From positions 110,451 through 174,450 of the forward strand of contig JAMFSY010000114.1 of NCBI GenBank assembly GCA_026225555.1: a DNA stretch of 64,000 bases, in the 5' to 3' direction. Below are positions 9,944-17,765 of the stretch, in pieces. The translations under genes were made by a program, and so were the position numbers. Under the pieces are notes generated by a model. It worked only from the letters and a program-made list of their open reading frames with translations, was not told the DNA's origin and searched no databases. Source of the DNA: Methylacidiphilales bacterium. GTDB taxonomy: Bacteria > Verrucomicrobiota > Verrucomicrobiia > Methylacidiphilales > UBA1321. The number at the start of each line of letters is the position of its first letter. Positions within the stretch are counted from its first letter, which is position 1.

Positions 9944-11500
9944 TCACGCGGCATCTAGCACGTCACGTATTTTACGAGTGAGCGTCCCCAGATTGTAGGG
10001 TTTGGGTAAAAAGGCCGATTCCGTACCGTTCTGTCCCTCATGGGCCACGGTCTCGGCGGTGTAGCCCGAGGTAAAGAGAATTTTGAGATTGGGATAGGTC
10101 GCCTTCAGCCATTCCACCATCACTTTGCCCCCCATCTGTGGCATGACGATATCGGTAATGACCAGGTCGATCGGCGCGCCCTTGTGATCGCTGGCGACGC
10201 GCAAGCCTTCCTGTCCGGTCGCGGCTTGCAGGACGGTGTAACCTTGGGCTCGGAGCGCAATGACCGCCACGCGACGCAGAGCGGTTTCATCCTCCACGAC
10301 GAGCAACGTTTCCGAGCCACGCGAACGCGAAAGAGTGGCGGTTTTCGTAAAAGTGGCGGCGCTTTCGAGCGGCTGTTCGATTCGTGGGAAATAAATGAGA
10401 AAGGTCGTCCCCTTGCCGGGAGCGCTGTCGACTTCGATATGGGCGCCGAGCTGTCTGGCGATGGTCTGGCAGGTGGCCAGCCCGAGGCCTGTGCCCTTGC
10501 CGGTTGGCTTGGTGGTAAAAAAAGGTTCGAAGAGATGCTTCCTGATTTCCTCGGAGATGCCGATTCCCGTGTCGCAAACGGAAAGGGCGACGTAGTCCCC
10601 GGGCACCAGACCGTGTCCAACCTGCAGGTCATTCGTGGGGAGCGTGACGTTGCGCGTCTTAATACTGAGGCGTCCGCCTTCAGGCATCGCGTCGCGGGCG
10701 TTGACGACAAGGTTCATCAACAATTGTCCGATGTAACCGGAATCGGCCTTGATGCGGCCAATGGGGCGTTCGGGAATAATCGCCAGTTCGATATTTTCCG
10801 CCGTCATACGGGACAACATCTTGTCCATGGAGGAGATGACTTCGTTGAGATCGAGTACTGTCGGTTGCAGGGTCTGATTGCGGCTAAAGACGAGAAGCTG
10901 CTGGGTCAGGGCGGCGGCGCGTTTGGCGGCATGCCGGATTTCCTCCAGATTCGTACGCAACGGATCGCCCGGTTTGAGGTGTCCCAGGGCGTAATCATTA
11001 TTGCCCATGATGACGGCAATGACATTGTTGAAATCATGCGCCACGCCGCCGGAGAGCTGGCCGATCACTTCCATTTTTTGGGCCTGGATCAATTGTCTTT
11101 CCAACTCTTCATGCCCGAGGCGGGCCTCGATTTCATTCATGACGCGGCGCACTGCGGGGACGAGTTTTGAGGGATGATCCCTGAGGACGTAATCGGTCAC
11201 GCCGCTCTCCAAAAGCTTGATGGCGATGTCGTCGTCGGTGACTCCGGAGACGAGAACGAACGGAAGTCGGGCTTGGTTCGTCCGGGCGAGATTTATCTCG
11301 GCGAGCACCTTGAAGCCGGACAAAGAATAATCGGCGATGACCAAGTCAAAAAACTGTCGATTGATTTCCGAGAGAAAAGCCCCGGATGTTTCCATATGCC
11401 GGATTGAGCAGGGAATCTTGGCCTGGATCAGGAGCGCCTCAACCAGCACCGCATCGTTGGGGGTCTTCTCAAGGAGTAAGATTTGCAGAGGATTTTTCAT
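9944..11500 (-). CDS. Hybrid histidine kinase, degenerate REC-HisKA-HATPase-REC
   Basis: The frame is open upstream, but ATG 11500 is the start because it overlaps the stop of the upstream gene (ATGA, 11500-11497) and begins directly with receiver sequence MKNPLQILLLEK. The product is 518 residues. The N-terminal receiver-like domain keeps an aspartate in IADYSLSGF, but the usual acidic pair is replaced (LLLEK) and the conserved lysine is in an R/D context (VLRDHP), so it may not be phosphorylated normally. HisKA has its histidine near 155 (GGVAHDFNNVIA), then a HATPase with NARDAMP and GKGTGLGLA. The C-terminal REC has its phosphoacceptor near 449 (VITDIVMPQMGG). Confidence 0.87.
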   Translation of the reverse strand: MKNPLQILLLEKTPNDAVLVEALLIQAKIPCSIRHMETSGAFLSEINRQFFDLVIADYSLSGFKVLAEINLARTNQARLPFVLVSGVTDDDIAIKLLESGVTDYVLRDHPSKLVPAVRRVMNEIEARLGHEELERQLIQAQKMEVIGQLSGGVAHDFNNVIAVIMGNNDYALGHLKPGDPLRTNLEEIRHAAKRAAALTQQLLVFSRNQTLQPTVLDLNEVISSMDKMLSRMTAENIELAIIPERPIGRIKADSGYIGQLLMNLVVNARDAMPEGGRLSIKTRNVTLPTNDLQVGHGLVPGDYVALSVCDTGIGISEEIRKHLFEPFFTTKPTGKGTGLGLATCQTIARQLGAHIEVDSAPGKGTTFLIYFPRIEQPLESAATFTKTATLSRSRGSETLLVVEDETALRRVAVIALRAQGYTVLQAATGQEGLRVASDHKGAPIDLVITDIVMPQMGGKVMVEWLKATYPNLKILFTSGYTAETVAHEGQNGTESAFLPKPYNLGTLTRKIRDVLDAA

Positions 11501-12597
11501 GGGCGGGATGTGCAAGGCGAAGATTCTTGGGCGGGAATAGCAAAAGCCACCTCGACGCATGTTCCCTCGGAGATTTTTGATTCGATGGAAAAAAGAGCCG
11601 AGCAGCGGGCCGCCAATTTCTGGACCAATTCCAGACCGAGGCCGAGGCCCTGTTGCTCGTATTTCTTCCGATCAAATTGTTGAAACGCACCGATCCGTTC
11701 GATCTGATCGCTGGACATGCCTCGCCCGTAATCGGTCATGCTGAATACTCCATTGGAGGAAAGATGAACTTTGATTGGCGTCCCTGCTTTCGAGTAATTG
11801 CAGGCGTTGTCCATTAGTTCCTCCGCGATCAATGCCAGATCCACCGGACAGGCGAGAGGGGAGGAATCCTCCAGTCGAATCACGACGTCCTCATCCCGTT
11901 TTGTCCGATGGAGCGAAGCCTTGATGCCGGCGAGGATACTCTTGTTCGCGGTCTTCGCGGGAAGAGGGTTGATGACCGGGGTGATCTTCCGCGCGGCTGT
12001 GCTCTGAAGATCGAGGATCATGAGATAATTTCGCAGGGTACGATGAAGCCGAAGCCCGGTTTGGTGAATATCTCCCGCCAAGCTCACAATCTCCTCGATA
12101 AGAAGAGTTTTTCCTTCCCCCATCAGGATTTCGGAGAGACCGATGATTCCACTGATGGGAGTGAAAAATTCATGGGGGAGGTTGGAGGGAAGACATTCCC
12201 GAAGCATAAACATCGAATTGTCTTCCATGCGGACGCGGTTCAATCGGGCCTCAACACAATGGAGGAGCGTCTCCTGACTGAACGGCTTGAGCAGAAAATC
12301 ATCGGCTCCGGACTCCATGCCTTTGCGGGGGGTCAGAACTTCGGCGGCGCCGGTCATCAGCACCACCTGCCGGCAACTTAAATCCGGATCATGCCGAACG
12401 CGGTCGAGGACGAGCCGGCCGTCCCCGCCGGGCATGCAAACATCGGTCAGGATCAAGTCCGGCAACTGCTGCCGGGCCAATTCGTAGCCTGCCTGGCCGG
12501 AGGCTGCCTCGAGGACGCGGTAGCCGTGCTCACGCAAGGAACTGGCGAAGATGGAGCGGACCCCCTCGTCGTCGTCGATGAAAAGAATCGTTTTCAT
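11497..12597 (-). CDS. Response regulator-histidine kinase REC-HisKA-HATPase
   Basis: A 366-residue soluble protein. REC (1-120) has D8/D9, phosphoacceptor D52 (LILTDVCMPGGDG) and a lysine in FLLKPFS. A HisKA-like helix pair carries a histidine in NLPHEFFTPISG. The HATPase is short but has an N box (ELMDNACNYS), G1 (DYGRGM) and G2 (GLGLGLELVQKL). Start and stop both overlap neighbours by ATGA. The architecture, receiver at the N-terminus and kinase behind it, repeats that of the plus-strand kinase at 962, so receiver-controlled kinases are a theme of this island. Confidence 0.85.
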   Translation of the reverse strand: MKTILFIDDDEGVRSIFASSLREHGYRVLEAASGQAGYELARQQLPDLILTDVCMPGGDGRLVLDRVRHDPDLSCRQVVLMTGAAEVLTPRKGMESGADDFLLKPFSQETLLHCVEARLNRVRMEDNSMFMLRECLPSNLPHEFFTPISGIIGLSEILMGEGKTLLIEEIVSLAGDIHQTGLRLHRTLRNYLMILDLQSTAARKITPVINPLPAKTANKSILAGIKASLHRTKRDEDVVIRLEDSSPLACPVDLALIAEELMDNACNYSKAGTPIKVHLSSNGVFSMTDYGRGMSSDQIERIGAFQQFDRKKYEQQGLGLGLELVQKLAARCSALFSIESKISEGTCVEVAFAIPAQESSPCTSRP

Positions 12598-13217
12598 GGC
12601 ACATCGGAAACGGACAAGGCGGTGGACAAGATGCGAACGGGAGCATCGTCGCCGGCCATGGCCGGCGCTGGCCGAAGATCAAGCTCGGCATTGGGATGTG
12701 GGGGAAGGGGGAGGGGCAAACCGGTGATGATGGCATGGGCCACGGGGGGCGCCGGAAGGACAGGAGCCGCCACGGCAGGAGGCGCCGATACGGGCGCCGG
12801 GGGAATAACGGCAGGCTTGATCAGTTGAACCGCGCTTGGAATCTTTTGCGGCGGAAGGGGATGGTCGACTTCCTTTTTCTGGGCGTCGTGCAGGGCCGTT
12901 TGCAGGACGGAAATCTGCTGTCGGATATCGGCCAGGGACGCACTTTGATCGTGGTTGTCTCTGCCGAGGGGAGCCAGGGAGGCCTGAAGCGTTTCGATTT
13001 TCGTGTTCAAATCAGCCAGAGTACTGCGGGTGGAAGTCAAAAATTCTTCCTGTGAAGTCTGGTGTTCCTGAAGAGCTAGAGAATTCTGGCTGATTTCCTT
13101 TTCGAGTCCGGCAAATTGCGCCTGAACGGTGAAGTGATAGGAGATGCCGGCCCCGGCCAAGGCGCAGGCAATCAGGATAAGCGCCCCAGTGCTGGAAGAT
13201 TTTCGGGAAGAGGTCAT
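12594..13217 (-). CDS. Hypothetical membrane-anchored coiled-coil, proline-rich protein
   Basis: ATG 13217 is chosen because it overlaps the upstream stop (ATGA) and is followed at once by a membrane segment (ALILIACALAGAGISYHF). The 207-residue protein then has a predicted coiled coil (about 35-115, rich in L, Q, E and T) and a C-terminal stretch rich in proline and alanine (about 120-190). No catalytic motif was recognised. With its N-terminal anchor it may scaffold or sense envelope state for the kinases that follow in the same chain. Function unknown. Confidence 0.6.
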   Translation of the reverse strand: MTSSRKSSSTGALILIACALAGAGISYHFTVQAQFAGLEKEISQNSLALQEHQTSQEEFLTSTRSTLADLNTKIETLQASLAPLGRDNHDQSASLADIRQQISVLQTALHDAQKKEVDHPLPPQKIPSAVQLIKPAVIPPAPVSAPPAVAAPVLPAPPVAHAIITGLPLPLPPHPNAELDLRPAPAMAGDDAPVRILSTALSVSDVP

Positions 13218-13594
13218 AAGAATGAGTTGCGTGACGGCTGGTTTCGGAAATAGAGATTGAAGCATTCCAACGAATACTGCTGTTGGTCGTGCAGCACGTT
13301 CATCTGCGCGCTGATGATTTGCAGTTGGACCTCCACCTTTTTCCGGGATTGATATTCCAGGTCCGCGATCTGGGACCGGAGCATCAACAGGTCGTTGGAT
13401 TCCTTTTCGATCGGACCCGGGGTCCAATCGAACTTCTTGAGATCTTCAGCCAGGGCTACCTTCTTAACCTTGAGCCCGGGCAAATCCTCCCACTTGCGAT
13501 TTGAGATCGCGGAGAGTTCCCACATGAGCAACTCGGTAACGTTGCGTAAGAGAAGAGTCCTTTCGCGGATATCTTCGTCGTGGGTGCGGAACAT
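13214..13594 (-). CDS. Small helical protein, possibly FlgN/FliT-type chaperone-like
   Basis: A largely helical protein of about 126 residues with heptad-like leucines (RTLLLRNVTELLMWEL) and a second helix (IADLEYQSRKKVEVQLQIIS). The pattern of a short helical protein with an E/L-rich first helix and polar middle resembles FlgN-family export chaperones, but identity is uncertain. The frame extends to a GTG at 13615, with ATGs at 13600 and 13594. A sigma-28-like element covers 13628-13602, so a transcript from it would start near 13595 and only ATG 13594 would be included. It is first in the signalling chain and overlaps the next gene by ATGA. Confidence 0.5.
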   Translation of the reverse strand: MFRTHDEDIRERTLLLRNVTELLMWELSAISNRKWEDLPGLKVKKVALAEDLKKFDWTPGPIEKESNDLLMLRSQIADLEYQSRKKVEVQLQIISAQMNVLHDQQQYSLECFNLYFRNQPSRNSFL

Positions 13595-13601
13595 GCCCAT
13601 G

Positions 13602-13628
13602 CTATCGGTGTCCACGCCGGAAAACTTA
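13602..13628 (-). promoter_or_regulatory. Putative sigma-28 promoter for the minus-strand signalling operon
   Basis: The minus strand reads TAAG (13628-13625), 15 nt, ACCGATAG (13609-13602). The -10 8-mer is identical to those before flgM and fliD. The predicted transcription start is about 13595, next to ATG 13594, giving an almost leaderless message. The element would place the FlgN-like gene and the kinases behind it in the late flagellar regulon. Confidence 0.55.
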
Positions 13629-13796
13629 GATTCCGATGGCCTCTATATATGGGGCCGGAAATGGAGCCCTGCCGCCGCCCCTGGTAATCGCGGCTCAGGT
13701 TTTTCCCGGGTGTACCGATGAAGCCTTTAGACCGGCATGATGTCGGTCCCAGGACGGATGGAGTCCTGCACAAAAACCCATCGTCCGGTAACCCCG

Positions 13797-13823
13797 GAAA
13801 GTTGCATGATGCGACTTCGATAT
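13797..13823 (+). promoter_or_regulatory. Putative sigma-28 promoter of flagellin gene
   Basis: GAAA (13797-13800), 15 nt, TTCGATAT (13816-13823). The match to TAAA-N15-GCCGATAA is weaker than at the other sites, but spacing and distance to the ATG (16 nt between -10 and ATG) match the flgM and mcp sites. The predicted leader is about 10 nt and keeps GGA of the ribosome-binding site. Confidence 0.4.
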
Positions 13824-13839
13824 AGGAAAGGAAATCCAT

Positions 13840-14649
13840 ATGTCAGTTATTGGCTATAATAGTGCGGCAGTTAATGCGGCGTTTTACCTGAATCAGAACA
13901 CGATGAATTTGAATTCATCGATCCAGCGGCTCGCCTCGGGCAGCCGCCTGGCGAACCCGACAGATGATGCGGCCGGAGTGGCCGTAAGTGGTAATTTGGA
14001 TGCTCGCGTCGGACGGCTGACCGCGGCTTCCCAAGGTGCGCAGAACGTCGTCTCGTTTGCCCAAACGACCGACGGCTTCCTGAGCACCATTCAGCAGCAG
14101 TTGACTCGCATGAGTGAGCTGGCCCAGAGCGCAACCAACGGCGCCTTTGGATCATCCGATCGTGCGAATTACGCTACTGAATTTAACACGCTCAAGACGC
14201 AGATCGACAACATCGCCACGAACGCGAGCTTCAACGGTAGCAGCTTGTTTACCGCCGGCAGCGTGAGTGTTGCGATTGACTCGGCTGGCAATACCGATTC
14301 GTTTACGACCTCCACCGTGGGGAATACGACGAGTCTCGGCATTGACAGCACCACCATCGATACCACGACAGCGGCCGATGCAGCCATCGCCGCGCTGAGC
14401 ACGGCGATTACTTCGCTGACCAGCCGTCGCGCTTCGGTGAATGCGGACATCTCCAAGTTCAACTTCTACGTTCAGAACATCGCGACCGAATCGACGAACG
14501 TGCAAGCCGCGAACTCCCGCATCAAGGACGTTGATGTGGCGACGGAAAGCACCAACATGGCGAAGAACAACATTCTCCTCCAGGCCAGCACCTCCATGCT
14601 TGCCCAGGCGAATTCTTCCCAGCAGGCCATGCTGACGCTCCTCAAATAA
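13840..14649 (+). CDS. fliC: Flagellin
   Basis: A 269-residue flagellin, the filament subunit exported by the flagellar type III system. The N-terminal D0/D1 region (1-140) shows SIQRLASGSRLANPTDDAAG and NATFNG-like NASFNGSSLF. The C-terminal D1/D0 (200-269) shows RIKDVDVATESTNMAK and ends QQAMLTLLK. Only about 55 residues separate the conserved ends, so the exposed D2/D3 part is nearly absent and rich in Thr/Ser, possible O-glycosylation sites. An AGGAAAGGA ribosome site precedes ATG 13840. Glycosyltransferase genes follow. It is a single-gene unit closed by a strong terminator. Confidence 0.97.
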   Translation: MSVIGYNSAAVNAAFYLNQNTMNLNSSIQRLASGSRLANPTDDAAGVAVSGNLDARVGRLTAASQGAQNVVSFAQTTDGFLSTIQQQLTRMSELAQSATNGAFGSSDRANYATEFNTLKTQIDNIATNASFNGSSLFTAGSVSVAIDSAGNTDSFTTSTVGNTTSLGIDSTTIDTTTAADAAIAALSTAITSLTSRRASVNADISKFNFYVQNIATESTNVQAANSRIKDVDVATESTNMAKNNILLQASTSMLAQANSSQQAMLTLLK

Positions 14650-14674
14650 GCGCCAGTTTAGTCTGATAGAGTCC

Positions 14675-14708
14675 AACGGGCCTCCGAAAGGGGGCCCGTT
14701 TTGCTTTT
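14675..14708 (+). terminator. Rho-independent terminator of flagellin
   Basis: An 11-bp stem AACGGGCCTCC / GGGGGCCCGTT closed by a GAAA tetraloop (14675-14700) is followed by TTTTGCTTTT. One T-G wobble is the only imperfection. It starts 25 bp after the flagellin stop. Confidence 0.92.
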
Positions 14709-14794
14709 AGCGACAAGACCTCCCGACGATGGAATGGTTCACTGAACTTTTAATCTCGTCGGGTAAATTTCCCACCGCCGGCGACGTGCAGAAG

Positions 14795-14893
14795 GTAGCC
14801 GTCGCACGCCGTGCGACGGAGGGGAGAAGAAAAACTTCGACGTTCCCCGTCTCGTTCGAAAAGACACCACCGCACGGCGTGCGGCGGCTACCA
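14795..14893. repeat. REP-like inverted doublet in the 14709-15005 intergenic stretch
   Basis: Two near-identical palindromic units in opposite orientation: GTAGCCGTCGCACGCCGTGC starting at 14795, and the reverse complement of GTAGCCGCCGCACGCCGTGC ending at 14892. Each unit contains its own hairpin (GTCGCAC-GCC-GTGCGAC; CCGCAC-GGC-GTGCGG). This is the form of REP/BIME elements. Apart from this doublet no gene or promoter was recognised between the flagellin terminator and the end of the glycosyltransferase gene at 15006. Confidence 0.7.
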
Positions 14894-15005
14894 CTCCAGG
14901 CGATATCGCTCGAGCCGAAGCGAGTTTCGAGGAATTAGACCCAAGACATTAAACAGAAAGTACGGCGCTAAGAAAATCTGGAAGCGCTTTCGCGCAAACC
15001 AAAAT

Positions 15006-16352
15006 TTAGACGCTCGCGGAAGGCGCGGAAACCAGCGAAGCGATGCGGTGGTCCCAAAGATGTTCCCGAATGGAACGGGAACGGGCCCGTTCTCCGCAGG
15101 CCAGGGCGCTATCGGGATCGTTCAGGCATTTGTCAGCCGCGGACTCGAGCCCGGCCAGGGAATCGACCATCATGATCTCTCCCTCATCATAGCAGGACCG
15201 GACATCGGGGCTGTCGAGATTGATGGAGAGCCGCCCGCTGGCCGCGATCTCGAAAAGCTTTTCGTTGGCCGTAGCGTCGCGGATGGAATTGGGCGCGTTG
15301 AGATGAGCGGCATACTTGCGGTAGTAGCCAGGCAAAGCGCCAAAGGTGATATAAGGCTTGGCCTCGATACCATAAGGCTTCCATTCATCGGGAGCACTGT
15401 AGACATCGATCCAGCCCCGTTTCCAGAGACGGTGGACGAAGGCGGGCCGATCGTAGCGATTGACCAGTTTGATCAGGAAGGCGAGGTCGAGAACGATGCC
15501 CTTTTCGTTTACAAATTCGAAAGCCCGCGGGTAATGAGTCCCGGCCAGTTGGAGAATCTGTAAAGCGGGTCGATAAGGAAATTGGCGGCGCGCCTCCAAC
15601 GCCACAGCGAGGAGATTACGCACGCTCGGCTCCTCGGCGAACCATGCGACGGAGCGGGTGTCGGGATGCTGCAAAATCGCGTCGCGGCAGAAGGAGCGCA
15701 ATTCCTCCAGCTCCGCTCCGGCGTCCATAAGCTTGACCGCCCCTTCGTGAGGCGTGCCGCGAAAGCCGGGATTGCCGATGAAAGCCAGTTGTTCGGTATG
15801 CTCGCAGGGAGATTGATTTTGTGCCAAATGCCGGGGCGCGGCCAAGCGGGTCAACCGTTGATTGGTGACGCCGAGGAGGCCGGCCTCAAGAGCCTGGCTG
15901 TTGCCGTAGAAGTGATGGGTGACCTTGGGATGTTTGACGTGGCGTTGAAAAACATCACCCGACGCCGGGAAGCAGGGATTCCAGGGCGAGGTGCACCAAC
16001 TGCGAAAATCGTCGAACCAAAAGGAATGAATGGAGCGGATCGCGGCATCATCGATAAAGAGGCCCGGCGTCACATACCAGTTCAGGTCGAGGCTGATGAC
16101 GGTATCGATGCCGGCATGCTCGATCAGTTCACGCAGCCCATCGCAAATGGCTTCCTGCGCGAGCGGGGCCTTCGCTTCCATTTCCCCGGAGTAGACGAAG
16201 GTGAGCAGACGCGCTTCAGCATGATCGCGAACATAGGCGGGAATCTGACGGCGTTCGAGCGCAGCGGCGAGGTAGTCGGAGGTTTTGGCGAAGGGAGTGA
16301 GCAGATCATTGCTCAGAATAAGGACGCCTTTGGGCGTGGAGGGCGTCGTCAT
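15006..16352 (-). CDS. CgeB-like glycosyltransferase, copy 2 of a tandem pair
   Basis: ATG 16352 is the start because it overlaps the stop of the upstream paralogue (ATGA) and begins with the shared MTTPSTPKGVLILSNDLL opening; the longer open frame upstream is arginine-rich and overlaps coding DNA. The 448-residue product shares many blocks with its neighbour: DTVISLDLNW, SFWFDDFRSW, FIGNPG, NEKLFEIAASGRLSINLDSP and C-terminal REHLWDHR. The late NEKLFEIAAxGxLxxNxDxxD block is typical of CgeB-type (Glyco_trans_1_2) GT-B enzymes. It probably transfers sugar to flagellin or another surface protein, judged by position next to flagellin. Confidence 0.72.
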   Translation of the reverse strand: MTTPSTPKGVLILSNDLLTPFAKTSDYLAAALERRQIPAYVRDHAEARLLTFVYSGEMEAKAPLAQEAICDGLRELIEHAGIDTVISLDLNWYVTPGLFIDDAAIRSIHSFWFDDFRSWCTSPWNPCFPASGDVFQRHVKHPKVTHHFYGNSQALEAGLLGVTNQRLTRLAAPRHLAQNQSPCEHTEQLAFIGNPGFRGTPHEGAVKLMDAGAELEELRSFCRDAILQHPDTRSVAWFAEEPSVRNLLAVALEARRQFPYRPALQILQLAGTHYPRAFEFVNEKGIVLDLAFLIKLVNRYDRPAFVHRLWKRGWIDVYSAPDEWKPYGIEAKPYITFGALPGYYRKYAAHLNAPNSIRDATANEKLFEIAASGRLSINLDSPDVRSCYDEGEIMMVDSLAGLESAADKCLNDPDSALACGERARSRSIREHLWDHRIASLVSAPSASV

Positions 16353-17668
16353 GAGAAGATTTTCTCGAGGCGGTTTTCCCAGAGGTGTTCGCGGGCGGTG
16401 CGCTGGCGCGCGAGTTCTCCGCGGGCGAATGCCTCGGTGGGATTGTCGAGCACCCTGGCGGCGGCTGCTTCCAGGGCTTCGTCGGAGTCGGCGAGGACGA
16501 TCTCCTCTTTTCCGTAGCAGGCCCGCACATCCGGGCTGTCGAGATTGAGTGAGAGCCGGGCGCACGCGGCGATTTCAAAGAGTTTCTCATTGGCAGTGGC
16601 GTCACGGGCGCAGTTGGCGGCGTTGAGATGGGCCGGATAGTGCCGATAGATCGAGGGCAATTTGACAAAGGGGACGGTGGGCCGGGCCTTGATTCCATAG
16701 GGCGCCCATTGCTCCGGTGTTCCATAGACATCCAGCCAGCCCCGCCGCCAGAGACGATGGGCGAGACCGGGACGGTCGTACCGGTTGACGAGTTTGACCA
16801 GCAATGCGGCATCTAGCATTAACCCGTTGCGGTTAAGAAAATCGAAGGCGTTAGGGTAGGCCTGGCCGGTTTGCACCAAAAGTGAAATGGCGGCCTCATG
16901 GGGACGAGCGAGGCGCTGTTCCGTGGCGGCGGCAAGTAGATCGGTCACCCCGGGTGACTGCCGAATCCAGAGCGCAGTTGACTCGGTTTGGGCGAGGCCA
17001 TCTAAAACCTCCTGCCGGGCCAGACCGCGGAGCGTGGCCAGATCCTCTCCCCGCTCCATGGCGGCCAGGGCCACGCGTCCGGGCGGCGAGGCGAGACCGG
17101 GATTGCCGATGAAGGCGATCCGGTTGACTTGGACGCAAGGCTGGTTGGCGCGGAGATATTCGGCGGGCGCGGCGAGAGCGGAGGCGCGGATATTTTTTAC
17201 GCCAAGAAGGCGAAGCTCCTCGGCCTGGCCCTGGCCGTAGCAATGGTGCACGACCTTGGGGCCGTTGATCAGTTCCTGCACTGTGCGCGGCGCGAGCGGG
17301 AACATGGGGGAGGTCTGGAGATGGGAGCGAAGGTCGTCGAACCAGAAGGAATGGATGCTCTTGATCTTGTTGCTCTCGACAAAAAGACGCGAGGTGAAGA
17401 GCCAGTTGAGGTCGAGACTGATGACCGTATCGACGCCGTAATCGAAGAGGAGCTTGCTCCATTTAGCCACGATGGCCGTTTCGCAGGCTTCCCGGCGCAG
17501 GGCGCTTTCCTGTTCCATCTGGCTCGCGGTCCAGCGGACCAGACGGGTATCGCGGCCGATCGCGCCATAGCCGAGCCTCCCCAGAGCCAGGGCCAGTTGG
17601 CGCGAGGTTTTCGATGCGGCGAGACTGAGATCGTTGCTCAGGACAAGGACAAGAGATCGTGCGGGCAT
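16349..17668 (-). CDS. CgeB-like glycosyltransferase, copy 1 of a tandem pair
   Basis: A 439-residue cytosolic protein, paralogous along its length to the gene downstream. Shared segments include LSNDL near the start, DTVISLDLNWL, SIHSFWFDDLRS, IAFIGNPGL, YDRPGLAHRLWRRGW and NEKLFEIAACARLSLNLDSP. The GT-B-like C-terminal block identifies it as CgeB-like. No membrane segment is present. A divergent sigma-28-like -10 element lies upstream (17737-17730), shared back-to-back with the GT4 gene. Donor and acceptor are unknown; flagellin glycosylation is the contextual guess. Confidence 0.7.
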   Translation of the reverse strand: MPARSLVLVLSNDLSLAASKTSRQLALALGRLGYGAIGRDTRLVRWTASQMEQESALRREACETAIVAKWSKLLFDYGVDTVISLDLNWLFTSRLFVESNKIKSIHSFWFDDLRSHLQTSPMFPLAPRTVQELINGPKVVHHCYGQGQAEELRLLGVKNIRASALAAPAEYLRANQPCVQVNRIAFIGNPGLASPPGRVALAAMERGEDLATLRGLARQEVLDGLAQTESTALWIRQSPGVTDLLAAATEQRLARPHEAAISLLVQTGQAYPNAFDFLNRNGLMLDAALLVKLVNRYDRPGLAHRLWRRGWLDVYGTPEQWAPYGIKARPTVPFVKLPSIYRHYPAHLNAANCARDATANEKLFEIAACARLSLNLDSPDVRACYGKEEIVLADSDEALEAAAARVLDNPTEAFARGELARQRTAREHLWENRLEKIFS

Positions 17669-17724
17669 CCTGAAAGAGGGGATCTGGCGGGTTCGAAACA
17701 GGTGGCTGAAGAAGAAGAGTCTAT

Positions 17725-17751
17725 TTCAGCTATCGGCGCAAAAACCGATAA
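17725..17751 (+). promoter_or_regulatory. Putative sigma-28 promoter of GT4 gene
   Basis: TTCA (17725-17728), 15 nt, ACCGATAA (17744-17751). The -10 8-mer is a strong match; the -35 is weak. The distance to ATG 17766 (14 nt after the -10) equals that of flgM. Confidence 0.45.
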
Positions 17752-17756
17752 CCTAA
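17730..17756 (-). promoter_or_regulatory. Putative divergent sigma-28 promoter for the CgeB-like pair
   Basis: The minus strand reads TTAG (17756-17753), 15 nt, GCCGATAG (17737-17730). Its -10 matches GCCGATAA in 7 of 8 positions; the -35 is poor. It overlaps the GT4 promoter so that TATCGG and CCGATA form an inverted repeat. The leader to ATG 17668 would be about 54 nt. Confidence 0.35.
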
Positions 17757-17765
17757 GGAAATGCC

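Noticed and set aside
10040-11170. 376-codon open frame antisense to a hybrid kinase
   Set aside because: Shadow of the kinase frame; no promoter, ribosome site or domain.
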